A DNA stretch of 64,000 bases from Planococcus halocryophilus (GCF_001687585.2 NZ_CP016537.2:2204001-2268000), one strand, 5' to 3'. Counted from the stretch's first letter, positions 9,841-19,092 are shown. Made by a program: numbers and translations. Notes: generated from the sequence alone by a model not told the origin.

Positions 9841-10720
9841 CTGCTCCTCCGAAAATTTTAGACTCGAGCCATTTTCCAGTAGGAGTTGCGGCAAGTCCAC
9901 CTTTAGCGGTTTCTCTTAGCGCACTCGGCATTGATTGGCCGATTTCAAACATCGCACCAATTACTTCATCACATGGAATACGGCTCGTTACACCCGCTAA
10001 TGCCATGTCAGCAGCTACGACTGCATTTGCCGCTCCCATTGCATTGCGTTTTACACAAGGCACTTCTACTAATCCCGCCACTGGATCGCAAACGAGGCCA
10101 AGCATATTTTTCATCGTGATTGCGAAAGCTTCCGAACATTGTTGCGGAGTGCCTCCTGCCATTTCAATAATCGCTGCTGAAGCCATACCTGCTGCCGATC
10201 CAACTTCTGCTTGGCATCCGCCAGCTGCGCCTGAAATCGAAGCATTGTTAGCCACAACAAACCCAAAAGCTCCTGCCGTAAATAAATAACGAATCATTTG
10301 CTCACGCGTCGGATTTAACTTGTTTTGCACAGCAAATAATGTACCCGGTACAACTCCTGCAGAGCCAGCTGTTGGCGTTGCACAAATCGTGCCCATTGCT
10401 GCGTTAACTTCATTTGTCGCAACCGCTTTACTTACTGCATCAAGCAATAAATCTCCTGAAAGCGCATTCCCAGTGTCACGGTATTTTTGCAATAATACCG
10501 CATCTCCACCTGTTAATCCAGATACGGAATGAACACCTTTTAATCCTTTTTCTACCGCTTCTTCCATGACCGTTAAATTACGGTCCATTTGAATCATTAT
10601 ATCTTCACGTGAACGATCGGTCATAAGCATTTCCTGCTCAATCATGATTTCTGAAATCAGTTTTTCTTCTTTTTCAGCTCGTTCAACCAATTCTCTTACA
10701 TTACGGAATAAAGCTTCCAT
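9821..10720 (-). CDS. sdaAA: L-serine dehydratase, iron-sulfur alpha subunit
   Basis: With SdaAB it forms the two-subunit [4Fe-4S] L-serine dehydratase, which converts L-serine to pyruvate and ammonia. ATPTAGSAGVVPG and the cysteines in GGCQAEVG, QQCSEAF, LVCDPVAG and VPCVKRN mark the cluster-binding domain. The 299-residue length fits the B. subtilis subunit. GGAGGG lies 8 bases before the ATG. It follows sdaAB after 17 bases and overlaps recG at its end, so recG is probably transcribed with it. Confidence 0.95.
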   Translation of the reverse strand: MEALFRNVRELVERAEKEEKLISEIMIEQEMLMTDRSREDIMIQMDRNLTVMEEAVEKGLKGVHSVSGLTGGDAVLLQKYRDTGNALSGDLLLDAVSKAVATNEVNAAMGTICATPTAGSAGVVPGTLFAVQNKLNPTREQMIRYLFTAGAFGFVVANNASISGAAGGCQAEVGSAAGMASAAIIEMAGGTPQQCSEAFAITMKNMLGLVCDPVAGLVEVPCVKRNAMGAANAVVAADMALAGVTSRIPCDEVIGAMFEIGQSMPSALRETAKGGLAATPTGKWLESKIFGGAVVGSGQ

Positions 10721-10737
10721 AAGTTATACCCTCCAAT

Positions 10738-11400
10738 TTAATCGGCGATTCTTGTCACTTGCGTGATATTCGGTAGTTTTCGTAAATCTTCCATCACTTC
10801 TTTGTCCACATTTTGATCGACTTCAATAACCATCAATGCCATATGTCCTCGTTCTTTTCGAGAAACTTCCATATGACCGATGTTGATATCGTATTTATAC
10901 AGGCAGTTAGCGACATTTGCGATACACCCTGAACGATCTTCATGGACGACCAGAATCGCCGGATGATTCCCCGACAACCGAAGAGGAAATCCGTTAAGCT
11001 CTGTTATTTCAATTTTACCGCCACCAATTGAAATGCCCATCATCGACATTTCAGAATCTTTATCTCCAATGACGATACGTGCAGTATTTGGGTGATCTAC
11101 ATGACCTGTTTCCGGAATAAACTCAAACGTCATTCCTGCATTTTTGGCTTCTTCAAAAGAAGTTTTAATGCGTTCATCAAAGGTATCGTAATCCAATAAA
11201 CCACCGATAATCGCAACATCTGTACTATGACCTTTATAGGTTTCTGCAAAAGAACCATATAGGTGCACTTTTGCCCAATCCGGTTGTCTCCCAAACAAAT
11301 CCCTCGCTACTCTTCCGATACGGGCTGCTCCCGCAGTATGCGAAGAAGATGGCCCGATCATAACCGGGCCGATTATATCAAAAACAGATTTGAACTTCAT
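10738..11400 (-). CDS. sdaAB: L-serine dehydratase, beta subunit (ACT domain)
   Basis: Partner of SdaAA. The N-terminal region carries the conserved IGPSSSHTAGAARIG segment (residues about 15-29). A C-terminal ACT domain (about 148-220, AILVVHEDRSGCIANVANCL) is the likely L-serine effector site. The length is 220 aa. GAGGGG lies 8 bases before the ATG. A sigma-A-like promoter sits just upstream, so sdaAB-sdaAA-recG look like one unit. Confidence 0.95.
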   Translation of the reverse strand: MKFKSVFDIIGPVMIGPSSSHTAGAARIGRVARDLFGRQPDWAKVHLYGSFAETYKGHSTDVAIIGGLLDYDTFDERIKTSFEEAKNAGMTFEFIPETGHVDHPNTARIVIGDKDSEMSMMGISIGGGKIEITELNGFPLRLSGNHPAILVVHEDRSGCIANVANCLYKYDINIGHMEVSRKERGHMALMVIEVDQNVDKEVMEDLRKLPNITQVTRIAD

Positions 11401-11436
11401 GGCTCAAACCCCTCTCTTTCAGTTACGTATACTGTT

Positions 11437-11465
11437 AGTGTACATGATTTTGACATATTTCACAA
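11437..11465 (-). promoter_or_regulatory. Probable sdaAB promoter
   Basis: TTGTGA (11460-11465) and TACACT (11437-11442) are 17 bases apart on the minus strand, 36 bases upstream of the sdaAB ATG and just past the fakA terminator. Each hexamer matches the sigma-A consensus at four of six places, so the call is moderate. Confidence 0.45.
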
Positions 11466-11495
11466 AAATAAAAAAGCGCATACATTCGTATGCGC
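11463..11495 (-). terminator. Terminator after fakA
   Basis: An 8-bp GC-rich stem GCGCATAC/GTATGCGC (11488-11495 with 11476-11483) with a 4-base loop is followed on the minus strand by T6, A and T5. It ends the asp23-fakA transcript ahead of sdaAB. Confidence 0.85.
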
Positions 11496-11532
11496 CTTAG
11501 CTTTTGACGATATTCCAATAACAAAAAGAAAT

Positions 11533-13185
11533 TTATTCTACCGCTAGTATAAATGGATACAAAGGTTGCTTACCGTTATGAATTTCAACTTCAACATCGC
11601 TATTTAAAGACTCGATGAATTCGCCTAATTTTTGAGCATCGGCTTCTGTCGTGTCTTCTCCGTAAAGGATCGTGACGATTTCCGCTTCACTATCCACTAA
11701 TTTTTTAGCTAGTTCTTCCGTAACGTATTCAAGTTTGCTGTCAGAAACAATAATTTTCCCTTCAGAAATACCCATGAAATCATCTTTTTTAATCTCAATA
11801 CCATCGATTGAGGTATCACGTACTGCAAATGTGACAGAACCTGATTTTACATGTTTCGAAGCACTTGCCATTGCAGCTTGATTGTCTTCTACTGATGCCC
11901 CTGAATTAAAGGCAAGTAATGCTGACATTCCTTGAGGTACATTTGTTGTCGGAACAACAGCCGCTTCAATTTCTAGAAGTTCGGCTGCCTGCTCTGCAGC
12001 CATAATGATGTTCTTATTGTTAGGTAAAATAAGCACACGTTCTGCACCAATCGACTTAACAGCGTTCACAATATCTTCCGTTGAAGGATTCATTGTTTGT
12101 CCACCTTCGATTACATACGAAGCTCCGATACTGCGCAATAGTTCAGCAATACCTTCGCCCATCGCAATTGTTACGACTGCATAAGGGTGTGTGGCTTGTT
12201 TTTTTGGTGCGTTTTTTTGGAAGTCTTCGCCTACAATATCGATATGCTGTTGACGCATATTTTCAATTTTCATGCTGATCAAGCTTCCGTAATCTTGTCC
12301 ATATGTAAGCACTTTTCCGGGCTCTTCTGAATGGATGTGGATTTTGGCAACTTCATCATCAGCAATGACTAGAAGCGAATCTCCGTAACCACTCAAGTCT
12401 GAACGGAACATAGCTTCGTTAAACTCTTTTTTGCCTTCTTCAAACTTCACCATGAATTCTGTGCAATAGCCAAATTCGATATCAGCAGTATCCATGAAAC
12501 CAGCGATATTTTTATGGTGCTCAGCACTCACTAAATCCGTCATCGAATGATGTGCATGCTTTTCTGGAAGTTCTTCGCCTTTTAATGATGCGAGGAATCC
12601 TTCATACACATAAACAAGACCTTGTCCGCCACTATCGACTACTCCTACTTCTTTTAATACTGGCAATAGATCAGGCGTCCGCTCTAAAGAAGCTTGCGCT
12701 TCAACTACTACAGCTTCAAAAAAAGCAATAATATCTTCTTCAGTTTTAGCTACTTCCATGCCTTTAGCAGCCGCATCTTTTGCAACTGTCAAAATTGTAC
12801 CTTCAACTGGTTTCATAACGGCTTTATAAGCTGTTTCCACACCATGTTGAAGAGCTTCTGCAAATTTAAGGGCAGTCAATTCCGATTCTGAAGCGATGTA
12901 TTTACCGAAACCTCTAAAAAGCTGCGACAAAATAACGCCTGAGTTTCCGCGCGCGCCCATTAATAGTCCTTTAGATAAAGCACTTGCTGTTTTGCCAATA
13001 TGAGCGTCTGCTTGAGCAGTTGTTTCTTTCGCTCCAGAAGTCATCGACAAATTCATATTGGTCCCTGTATCGCCATCAGGTACCGGAAAAACATTTAATG
13101 CATCTACATAATCCGCATTTTGAAAAAGATGGTGAGATCCCATCTGAACCATTTCTGCGAATTTCTCGCCATTTAATGACTTCAT
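11533..13185 (-). CDS. fakA: Fatty acid kinase subunit FakA (YloV)
   Basis: Kinase subunit that phosphorylates fatty acids bound to FakB (DegV-type) partners, none of which is in this window. An N-terminal DhaL-type nucleotide-binding domain has PDGDTGTN at residues 36-43, with metal-binding Asp37 and Asp39. A middle domain and a C-terminal DegV-like domain follow. The 550-residue length matches YloV of B. subtilis. Older records call it a dihydroxyacetone-kinase-like protein. GGAGGAGG precedes the ATG, and asp23 lies 18 bases upstream, the usual pair. Confidence 0.93.
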   Translation of the reverse strand: MKSLNGEKFAEMVQMGSHHLFQNADYVDALNVFPVPDGDTGTNMNLSMTSGAKETTAQADAHIGKTASALSKGLLMGARGNSGVILSQLFRGFGKYIASESELTALKFAEALQHGVETAYKAVMKPVEGTILTVAKDAAAKGMEVAKTEEDIIAFFEAVVVEAQASLERTPDLLPVLKEVGVVDSGGQGLVYVYEGFLASLKGEELPEKHAHHSMTDLVSAEHHKNIAGFMDTADIEFGYCTEFMVKFEEGKKEFNEAMFRSDLSGYGDSLLVIADDEVAKIHIHSEEPGKVLTYGQDYGSLISMKIENMRQQHIDIVGEDFQKNAPKKQATHPYAVVTIAMGEGIAELLRSIGASYVIEGGQTMNPSTEDIVNAVKSIGAERVLILPNNKNIIMAAEQAAELLEIEAAVVPTTNVPQGMSALLAFNSGASVEDNQAAMASASKHVKSGSVTFAVRDTSIDGIEIKKDDFMGISEGKIIVSDSKLEYVTEELAKKLVDSEAEIVTILYGEDTTEADAQKLGEFIESLNSDVEVEIHNGKQPLYPFILAVE

Positions 13186-13203
13186 ATCCGTTTCTTCCTC
13201 CTC

Positions 13204-13566
13204 CTACGGGTTCGTTACACGAACTCCCTGGACAAAAATATTTACTGCTTTTACTGACATACCCAATGTTTGTGTGATCGTATATTTCACTTTGGACTGG
13301 ACTTGATAAGCTACTTCAGAAATTTTCGTTCCGTAGCTGATAATGACATACATATCAATTACCAAATTTTCATCTTCCTGACGCACAATAACTCCTTTTG
13401 CAAAATTTTCTTTGCGGAGTATATCTGTCAGGCCATCACGTATTTGGTGTTTCGTCGCCATGCCTACAATACCGTAACATTCAATCGCTGCGCCGCCTGC
13501 TATTTGAGCAACTACATCATTGGAAATATCGATTTGACCATATTCGTTCTTTAATTCAATCGACAT
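13204..13566 (-). CDS. Asp23/Gls24 family envelope stress protein (YloU)
   Basis: A 120-residue soluble alpha/beta protein of the Asp23/Gls24 family. Its role is membrane-associated and linked to envelope homeostasis, but the molecular function is not settled. The conserved AAIECYGIVGM and DMYVIISYGTKI stretches are present. It pairs with fakA as in B. subtilis (yloU-yloV). AAGGAGG lies 8 bases before the ATG. It diverges from rpmB. Confidence 0.9.
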   Translation of the reverse strand: MSIELKNEYGQIDISNDVVAQIAGGAAIECYGIVGMATKHQIRDGLTDILRKENFAKGVIVRQEDENLVIDMYVIISYGTKISEVAYQVQSKVKYTITQTLGMSVKAVNIFVQGVRVTNP

Positions 13567-13682
13567 GGAAATTCCTCCTTGAGTCCTATTTCACTCTTAC
13601 CATTCTACCTTAAAGACTTATAGATGAAAAGCCACCGTTTTAAGGTGTAAAGGTTTTTTTCTTTAAAGACCCTCAAATATAG

Positions 13683-13711
13683 TTGCAAACCCGATATGTC
13701 TGTGGTAAATT
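13683..13711 (+). promoter_or_regulatory. rpmB promoter
   Basis: TTGCAA (13683-13688) and TAAATT (13706-13711) are 17 bases apart, about 75 bases upstream of the rpmB start. A second TATAAT-like hexamer nearer the gene lacks a good -35. Confidence 0.5.
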
Positions 13712-13786
13712 ATTAAAGTATGTGAAACGAAAAACGAACTGAAATTCTATTATAATTTTCAGCTTCACTTGTGAGGAGGGACTTAC

Positions 13787-13975
13787 ATGCCTAAAGTATG
13801 TGCAGTTAGTGGACGTAAAGCTCGCGCCGGAAATGCCCGTTCGCACGCTATGAATTCGACAAAACGTACATGGGGAGCAAACCTTCAAAAAGTTCGCATC
13901 CTTGTAGACGGTAAACCGAAACGTGTATGGGTTTCTGCAAGAGCCATGAAATCAGGAAAAGTTGAACGCGTATAA
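13787..13975 (+). CDS. rpmB: 50S ribosomal protein L28
   Basis: Ribosomal large-subunit protein of 62 residues, the standard length. NRSHAMN-type and [14 protein letters not shown] motifs and the C-terminal [13 protein letters not shown] are diagnostic. It lacks the cysteine pairs of zinc-binding L28 forms. GAGGAGGG lies just upstream of the ATG. It is the only rightward gene in the first 26 kb and has its own promoter and terminator. In B. subtilis spoVM lies beside it; no SpoVM-like reading frame is visible here. Confidence 0.98.
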   Translation: MPKVCAVSGRKARAGNARSHAMNSTKRTWGANLQKVRILVDGKPKRVWVSARAMKSGKVERV

Positions 13976-13987
13976 TCGTTCATGGAT

Positions 13988-14023
13988 AATGCCAGTGCTG
14001 ATTTAATCAGCCTGGCATTTTTT
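13988..14023 (+). terminator. rpmB terminator
   Basis: AATGCCAG (13988-13995) pairs with CTGGCATT (14012-14019), and an inner stem GCTGAT/ATCAGC lies within. A run of six T follows on the plus strand. Confidence 0.9.
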
Positions 14024-14064
14024 CGTTGGTTAAAAAGATGAGGCTGGAACAAAAACGCCTCTAT

Positions 14065-14107
14065 AAAAAGAGCACAGAAAAACAAGTTGTTTTTCTGTGC
14101 TCTTTTT
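14065..14107. terminator. Bidirectional terminator between rpmB and thiN
   Basis: A perfect 20-bp inverted repeat (14065-14084 with 14088-14107) has a 3-base loop. Its outer bases give T-runs on both strands. It ends the leftward thiN transcript and backs up the rpmB terminator. A second small inverted repeat, GAGGC/GCCTC, lies just before it at about 14040-14061. Confidence 0.9.
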
Positions 14108-14132
14108 ATTTTAAATACTGTTTAAGCCATCT

Positions 14133-14774
14133 CTATGCATCTGAGCTCTCAACCATTAAACAATAGCCACTAGTTATCTCAACACTTCCACAACCTACGA
14201 GTTCATTGCTAACAAAGCGCGTCGTGCCAAAAGGAAGATTTTCATTTGTTACAGGGTATTTAAAACCTGATAACGTTAAACCTTGAACTTCTTCTGCAAA
14301 AGGATAAAAAGACACGTACCGGTAACGTGCGTCTTTTACAAGCTCATGAATACCTGGGCTTAAAAAACGGATTTGGTTCTGGTTGTTTATTATGAGAAAG
14401 CGGGTTTCAGGAAATTTTTGTTGATAATGGTAGACGATGTGCAATACGCTCATATAATGATCCAGACGGCCACCCGTTACACCTGCAAGTATCACTTGTT
14501 GTGGATGATATGTCATCGCTCTTTCAAGTCCTAGCTCTGTATCCGATTGATCTTTTTCTGAAGGCAAGCGTGCCAAATCAGGAAAAGCCATTCGGATTTT
14601 TTCATAGTCACCCGCTGTTACTGAGTCGAAATCTCCAACAGCAGCATTTGGATGAATGTCTCTTTCAAGCAACGTGAGTGTGCCCGAATCGACCCCTATA
14701 TAAATAGCGTTTGGAAATAAAGAGAAATCCGGCAGTTCAACTGCCGGACCTCCTGCGATTAAAATGACATTCAC
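14133..14774 (-). CDS. thiN: Thiamine pyrophosphokinase
   Basis: Transfers pyrophosphate from ATP to thiamine to make thiamine diphosphate. GVDSGTL, AVGDFDSV and SEKDQSDTELGLE, then GVTGGRLDH, are the conserved active-site segments of this family. The 213-residue length is normal. The start is a GTG overlapping the rpe stop (GTGA). It is the last gene of the long leftward operon and is followed by the bidirectional hairpin. Confidence 0.95.
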   Translation of the reverse strand: MNVILIAGGPAVELPDFSLFPNAIYIGVDSGTLTLLERDIHPNAAVGDFDSVTAGDYEKIRMAFPDLARLPSEKDQSDTELGLERAMTYHPQQVILAGVTGGRLDHYMSVLHIVYHYQQKFPETRFLIINNQNQIRFLSPGIHELVKDARYRYVSFYPFAEEVQGLTLSGFKYPVTNENLPFGTTRFVSNELVGCGSVEITSGYCLMVESSDA

Positions 14775-15436
14775 GAAATCGCCTCTTCTCCTGCTTTCCT
14801 AATTGCTTGAAGAGCTTGCGCACGGTCTTTTTTACTGTAGATAGCTGAACCCGCTACAAAAACTGTTGCACCGGCTTCAGCGCAAGCTACGATGGTTTCT
14901 TCGTTAATGCCGCCATCAATCTCGATTTCAATCGTTAATTCTTTTTCTTTAATGATGTCAGACAGTTGTTTGACCTTCGGAACCACCGAATGAATAAATT
15001 TCTGTCCGCCAAAGCCTGGGTTGACCGTCATAAATAACACAAGGTCGATATCTTCAAGAATATGTTGAATCGTCTCGATTGGCGTATGTGGGTTTAACAC
15101 AACACCTGGCTTTACACCAAACGAACGTATCAATTGAATCGTACGGTGTAAATGAGGGCATGCTTCTACGTGGACTGTAATGTAGTCAGCCCCTGCTTTT
15201 GCAAATTCCTCGATATAAAGATCTGGATTTTCAATCATTAAATGAACATCCATTGGTAATTTAGTTAAGGGACGTATTGCATTTAACACGACAGCTCCAA
15301 ATGAAATATTTGGAACAAAATGACCATCCATGACATCTACATGAATCCAATCTGCTCCTGCTTTTTCTACTTCTAACACTTCTTCTCCAAGTTTTGCGAA
15401 ATCTGCTGCTAAAATAGACGGTGCAATTTTAATCAT
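14771..15436 (-). CDS. rpe: Ribulose-phosphate 3-epimerase
   Basis: Interconverts ribulose 5-phosphate and xylulose 5-phosphate in the pentose phosphate pathway. A TIM barrel of 221 aa, with the catalytic and metal set in IAPSILAADFA (start), HVDVMDGHFVPN, DVHLM, MTVNPGFGGQ and IEIDGGIN. The gene overlaps rsgA by 8 bases and thiN by 4, within the rsgA-rpe-thiN group shared with B. subtilis. Confidence 0.97.
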   Translation of the reverse strand: MIKIAPSILAADFAKLGEEVLEVEKAGADWIHVDVMDGHFVPNISFGAVVLNAIRPLTKLPMDVHLMIENPDLYIEEFAKAGADYITVHVEACPHLHRTIQLIRSFGVKPGVVLNPHTPIETIQHILEDIDLVLFMTVNPGFGGQKFIHSVVPKVKQLSDIIKEKELTIEIEIDGGINEETIVACAEAGATVFVAGSAIYSKKDRAQALQAIRKAGEEAIS

Positions 15437-16325
15437 TTGAATACCTCGGCTTTCGACTCATAATTTCTTCTAAAAACTTCAAGTAATGCTTGTAACGATA
15501 TGCTGGAATTTCTTTTGCTTCTACTGCTGCTTTAATGGCACATTTCGGTTCATTCATGTGCAAACATTCTCGGAACTTGCATGCGTTTGATCGTGCTGCA
15601 AATTCAGGGAAACAAGCAGACAACTCTTCTCGTTCCATCGTTTCAAAGTCAAACGAACTAAAGCCAGGCGTATCAGCTAGTAAACCATTATTGACGGCGA
15701 TTAACTCCACGTGGCGCGTCGTATGTTTGCCTCGATTTAAAGCTTTTGAAATGTCATCTGTTTTTAATTCTAACGATGGCAAAATAGTGTTGAGCATCGT
15801 TGATTTCCCAACTCCCGATTGACCAGCTAGCACACTGATTTTCCCTTCGAGTACCGGCATTAACCGATTTTTTAATGCAGGGTCATCAATAAACGTTGGA
15901 ATGACTTCATAGCCAATTTTTTCGTAATCTGCAATATAGTGTTGAATTTTTTCTTTTTCTTCTTCTTTTAATAAATCCATTTTCGTCAAACAAATGATAG
16001 GTTGGATTGAATGCGATTCAATCGCTGTTAAAAAGCGGTCTAAAAGCAAAGGGTGAAAATCCGGTTGCTTTACTGAAAACACCAAAATTGCTTGATCCAC
16101 ATTTGCAATTGGCGGACGCACCAATTCATTTTTCCGTTCGTATACATGTAAAATTGTGCCTTCGAGTTCATTATCTGCTTTGTAGTCGACATAATCTCCA
16201 ACTAATGGTGTGATTTGGCGGTTACGAAAAACGCCCCGACCACGACATTGCGTATATCGTTCCCCGTTATCATCTAATACATAATAAAATCCGCTTAACG
16301 CTTTTCTGATTTGACCTTTCGGCAT
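15429..16325 (-). CDS. rsgA: Ribosome small-subunit GTPase RsgA
   Basis: Circularly permuted GTPase that acts in late 30S maturation. An N-terminal OB fold (about residues 1-70) comes first. G4 (LTKMD) precedes the G1 loop GQSGVGKST and G3 (DTPGFS), the diagnostic permuted order. The C-terminal zinc knuckle has Cys-x4-Cys-x-His-x5-Cys spacing in CKFRECLHMNEPKC. The length is 298 aa. In B. subtilis this protein (CpgA) is a PrkC substrate, and prkC lies directly upstream here too. Confidence 0.97.
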   Translation of the reverse strand: MPKGQIRKALSGFYYVLDDNGERYTQCRGRGVFRNRQITPLVGDYVDYKADNELEGTILHVYERKNELVRPPIANVDQAILVFSVKQPDFHPLLLDRFLTAIESHSIQPIICLTKMDLLKEEEKEKIQHYIADYEKIGYEVIPTFIDDPALKNRLMPVLEGKISVLAGQSGVGKSTMLNTILPSLELKTDDISKALNRGKHTTRHVELIAVNNGLLADTPGFSSFDFETMEREELSACFPEFAARSNACKFRECLHMNEPKCAIKAAVEAKEIPAYRYKHYLKFLEEIMSRKPRYSND

Positions 16326-16345
16326 CGTTTCACTCCTTTCATCGC

Positions 16346-18319
16346 TTATTCCACACTAGCGTACTCAAAAGTTTCTTCTAGTATAATCGTTGAATCTCGC
16401 ACAATTCGGTAAGATGCACTATCACCTTCTGCAATTTGCATTTCAATCTGGTGAGATTTATTTTCGGTAATTTTAAATTCCTCTACAGGCTCTACCATGG
16501 TATTGGTATTGTCTTGTATATACACTTGAATGGTCTGCTCAACTGGCTCTTCGCCTTCTTCAGTCGGCTCATCTGGTTCATATGGAATAGTGATTGTATG
16601 AATATATGTTTTCATCGGTTGTTCAGCTACCCCTGAAGACAAGGTTACTTCAATTGTACTCCCTGCTTCTAGTTGTTCTCCTGCAGCAGGTGTTTGAGAC
16701 ATAACTTTTCCAGCTTCTACCTCACTTGATGCTTGTTCAGACACAATTCGAATATTAAAGCCTGAAGAACGGGCATAATCATTGAGATTTTCCTCAGTAA
16801 ATCCGGCTAAATCTTCTACCTTGCGCAAGTCTTTTCCTTTGCTGACAATAAACTCAACTTCAGTTTCACTAATAATCACTTCTTCTCCAGCTGCTGGTCG
16901 CTGATTTAAAATCGTCCCTGCAGGTTCTTCGGAAAACTCTTCTGTAGATTTAGCTGGCGCAAATTTTTGGGAGTCCAACTCGCTTGTCGCGTCTTCAAGC
17001 ATTGTACCGACAAAATCTTTCATTTCAACTTTTTCTTTTCCTTTGCTGACGAAAAGCTGAATTGCTGATTCACGATCTCTCATTTTCCCTGCTTCTGGAA
17101 TGGTTCGAATTATATGGTTGCCTGCTATTTCTTCTGAAAATTCCTCTGTTTCTTCTCCAACGATAAATCCATTAGCTTGCAGCTCTTCTACCGCTTCTGT
17201 ATGTTCCATTCCTGAAACATCCGGTACTGCTACTTGTCTTGGTTCAAATAGACCCGGAAATGCAATGGCTTGCACTAGACCCGCTATCAATAAGAACGAT
17301 AACACGCCGATAATCCACGGCCATTTCTTTCTTTTCTTTTTCATAGGAGTTTTTTGTTCATTTGCCGTTTCATTTACCGGTAACGGCATTGTTTTGGAAG
17401 CTTCGACATTGGCATAGGCCGCTGTGTCTTTAATAGCGGGCATTGCACGCGTTTCATCTTGGTCGACAGGCACCATAAACTTTGGTTCATTTAGTCGTTC
17501 AGGTAATAATACCGTGCTAAGATCTTCTTCCATTTCATCAGCCGACTGATAACGATGCTCTAATTTTTTTGCAGTAGCCTTTAAAACGACATTTTCTAAA
17601 CTTTGTGGCAGTGAAGGAACTGTATCACGCAAAGATGGTGTTTCTGTCTGCAGATGCTTTAACGCAATCGAAACAGCCGATTCACCTGAAAATGGCAGCT
17701 TACCTGTGATTAATTCATACATTACGATACCGAGAGAGTAAATATCAGATTTTTTATTGGCTGTCCCGCCTCGAGCCTGCTCTGGAGATAAATAATGAAC
17801 CGTTCCCAACACGGAATTTGTTTGTGTATAGGATGTCGCACTTAATGCCATTGCAATCCCAAAATCAGATATTTTCACATTGCCATGATCATCCATTAAA
17901 ATGTTTTGTGGTTTAATATCTCGGTGGACAATTTGGTTGTGATGGGCATGTGCTAAAGCCGATGCTAACTGCTTCATAATCTCCACTGCCCGCTCAGGCG
18001 AGACCGGTGAATGTTCGATTATGTAATCTTTCAGCGTTTTCCCCGGAACATACTCCATCACCAAATAATGGATAGAACCGTCTTCGCCTACATCGAAAAT
18101 GTTAACAATATTCGGATGTGCCAAACTGGTAGTGGATAATGCTTCTCTTTGGAAACGCCTACGCAACTCTTCTTCATTAGAAAAATCATATCGCAAAATC
18201 TTAATCGCGATATCTCGATCCAAAATCATATCATGCGCCAAATAGACATTAGACATTCCACCACCACCGATCAATTCCTTGATCTTATAGCGGCCGTTGA
18301 TACTTTTTCCAATCAACAT
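16346..18319 (-). CDS. prkC: Serine/threonine protein kinase PrkC with PASTA domains
   Basis: Membrane kinase that senses peptidoglycan fragments. The Hanks-type kinase domain has GGGGMSNVY (18-26), Lys40, HRDIKPQN (132-139) and DFG (152-154). A Lys/Arg-rich linker and one membrane helix (WPWIIGVLSFLLIAGLVQAI) follow at about 334-353. Outside the cell there are three PASTA repeats and an acidic C-terminal domain of roughly 100 residues, as in B. subtilis PrkC. The length is 657 aa. AAGGAGG precedes the ATG. It is paired with the phosphatase prpC, 2 bases upstream. Confidence 0.97.
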   Translation of the reverse strand: MLIGKSINGRYKIKELIGGGGMSNVYLAHDMILDRDIAIKILRYDFSNEEELRRRFQREALSTTSLAHPNIVNIFDVGEDGSIHYLVMEYVPGKTLKDYIIEHSPVSPERAVEIMKQLASALAHAHHNQIVHRDIKPQNILMDDHGNVKISDFGIAMALSATSYTQTNSVLGTVHYLSPEQARGGTANKKSDIYSLGIVMYELITGKLPFSGESAVSIALKHLQTETPSLRDTVPSLPQSLENVVLKATAKKLEHRYQSADEMEEDLSTVLLPERLNEPKFMVPVDQDETRAMPAIKDTAAYANVEASKTMPLPVNETANEQKTPMKKKRKKWPWIIGVLSFLLIAGLVQAIAFPGLFEPRQVAVPDVSGMEHTEAVEELQANGFIVGEETEEFSEEIAGNHIIRTIPEAGKMRDRESAIQLFVSKGKEKVEMKDFVGTMLEDATSELDSQKFAPAKSTEEFSEEPAGTILNQRPAAGEEVIISETEVEFIVSKGKDLRKVEDLAGFTEENLNDYARSSGFNIRIVSEQASSEVEAGKVMSQTPAAGEQLEAGSTIEVTLSSGVAEQPMKTYIHTITIPYEPDEPTEEGEEPVEQTIQVYIQDNTNTMVEPVEEFKITENKSHQIEMQIAEGDSASYRIVRDSTIILEETFEYASVE

Positions 18320-18321
18320 AG

Positions 18322-19071
18322 TTATACCTCCTTATCCATAGAGGATAGAAGAATTAATGAAATATTATCTTCTCCTCCAAGGTCATTAGCCAGATTTACT
18401 AGTTCCTGACCCTTTTGAGATAAAGGTGACGCAGAGCGCACAACGGAGGCAATTTCTTCTTTTGGAATTTTATTGCTTAGCCCATCTGAGCACATCAATA
18501 AATATGGATCATCTGCTAACGAAAAATCGATTATTTCTCTTTCAATTCGAGATTCAGTACCAAGCGCACGAACAATCCAATTTTTCTTTGGATGCTCTTC
18601 AGCCTCTTCTTGACTGATTTCACCACTATCAACGAGCACATTGACATAAGAATGGTCGCGAGTTAACTGTTTGATGGAATCACCAATGAGATAAGCTCTG
18701 CTATCGCCAATATGGCATAAAACACCTTCAAAGCCTTTAATCAATGCCGCAATTAAAGTAGTTCCCATGCCTTTGCATTCAGGATTTGCCGATGCATGAT
18801 CATACACTGAGCGATTAATCGTTTTGATGCGCTCTGAAAGCCATTTCCGCTTGCTGTCGAGCGTCAAAAATGCTTCGTCCTCATCTTCTAAAAAAAATTG
18901 ACTCAATTGATCAACCGTCATTTTACTAGCGACGTCTCCAGCTTTATGACCACCCATTCCATCTGCAACTATCGCTAACATTAATCCATCAGTTCGTTTA
19001 AGTACCGCTACACTATCTTCGTTTACTAAACGAATTTTACCCGTATCACTTTCGATCACATACTGAAACAA
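18322..19071 (-). CDS. prpC: PP2C-type serine/threonine phosphatase PrpC
   Basis: Removes phosphate from PrkC and its substrates. PPM-family metal motifs are RLVNEDS (14-20), ADGMGGH (36-42), MCSDGLS and GGEDNIS. The length is 249 aa. The start is a TTG at 19071, supported by GGGGTG 7 bases upstream and by alignment of DTGKIR with the B. subtilis N-terminus. It follows rsmB by 21 bases. In B. subtilis rlmN lies between the two genes; here it is absent. Confidence 0.95.
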   Translation of the reverse strand: MFQYVIESDTGKIRLVNEDSVAVLKRTDGLMLAIVADGMGGHKAGDVASKMTVDQLSQFFLEDEDEAFLTLDSKRKWLSERIKTINRSVYDHASANPECKGMGTTLIAALIKGFEGVLCHIGDSRAYLIGDSIKQLTRDHSYVNVLVDSGEISQEEAEEHPKKNWIVRALGTESRIEREIIDFSLADDPYLLMCSDGLSNKIPKEEIASVVRSASPLSQKGQELVNLANDLGGEDNISLILLSSMDKEV

Positions 19072-19092
19072 ATCATGACACCCCGATCCTCT

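Noticed and set aside
9841..9900. RecG start at the ATG at 9900
   Set aside because: The added 20 residues lie in sdaAA, have no counterpart in B. subtilis RecG, and the TTG at 9840 has a strong ribosome site.
13724..13765. Perfect TATAAT upstream of rpmB as the main promoter
   Set aside because: No -35 hexamer lies at 16-18 bases, whereas TTGCAA and TAAATT further upstream have 17-base spacing.
14065..14107. Long perfect inverted repeat as an insertion-sequence end or CRISPR repeat
   Set aside because: It occurs once, has a 3-base loop and T-runs on both strands, and sits between two converging genes, which fits a bidirectional terminator.
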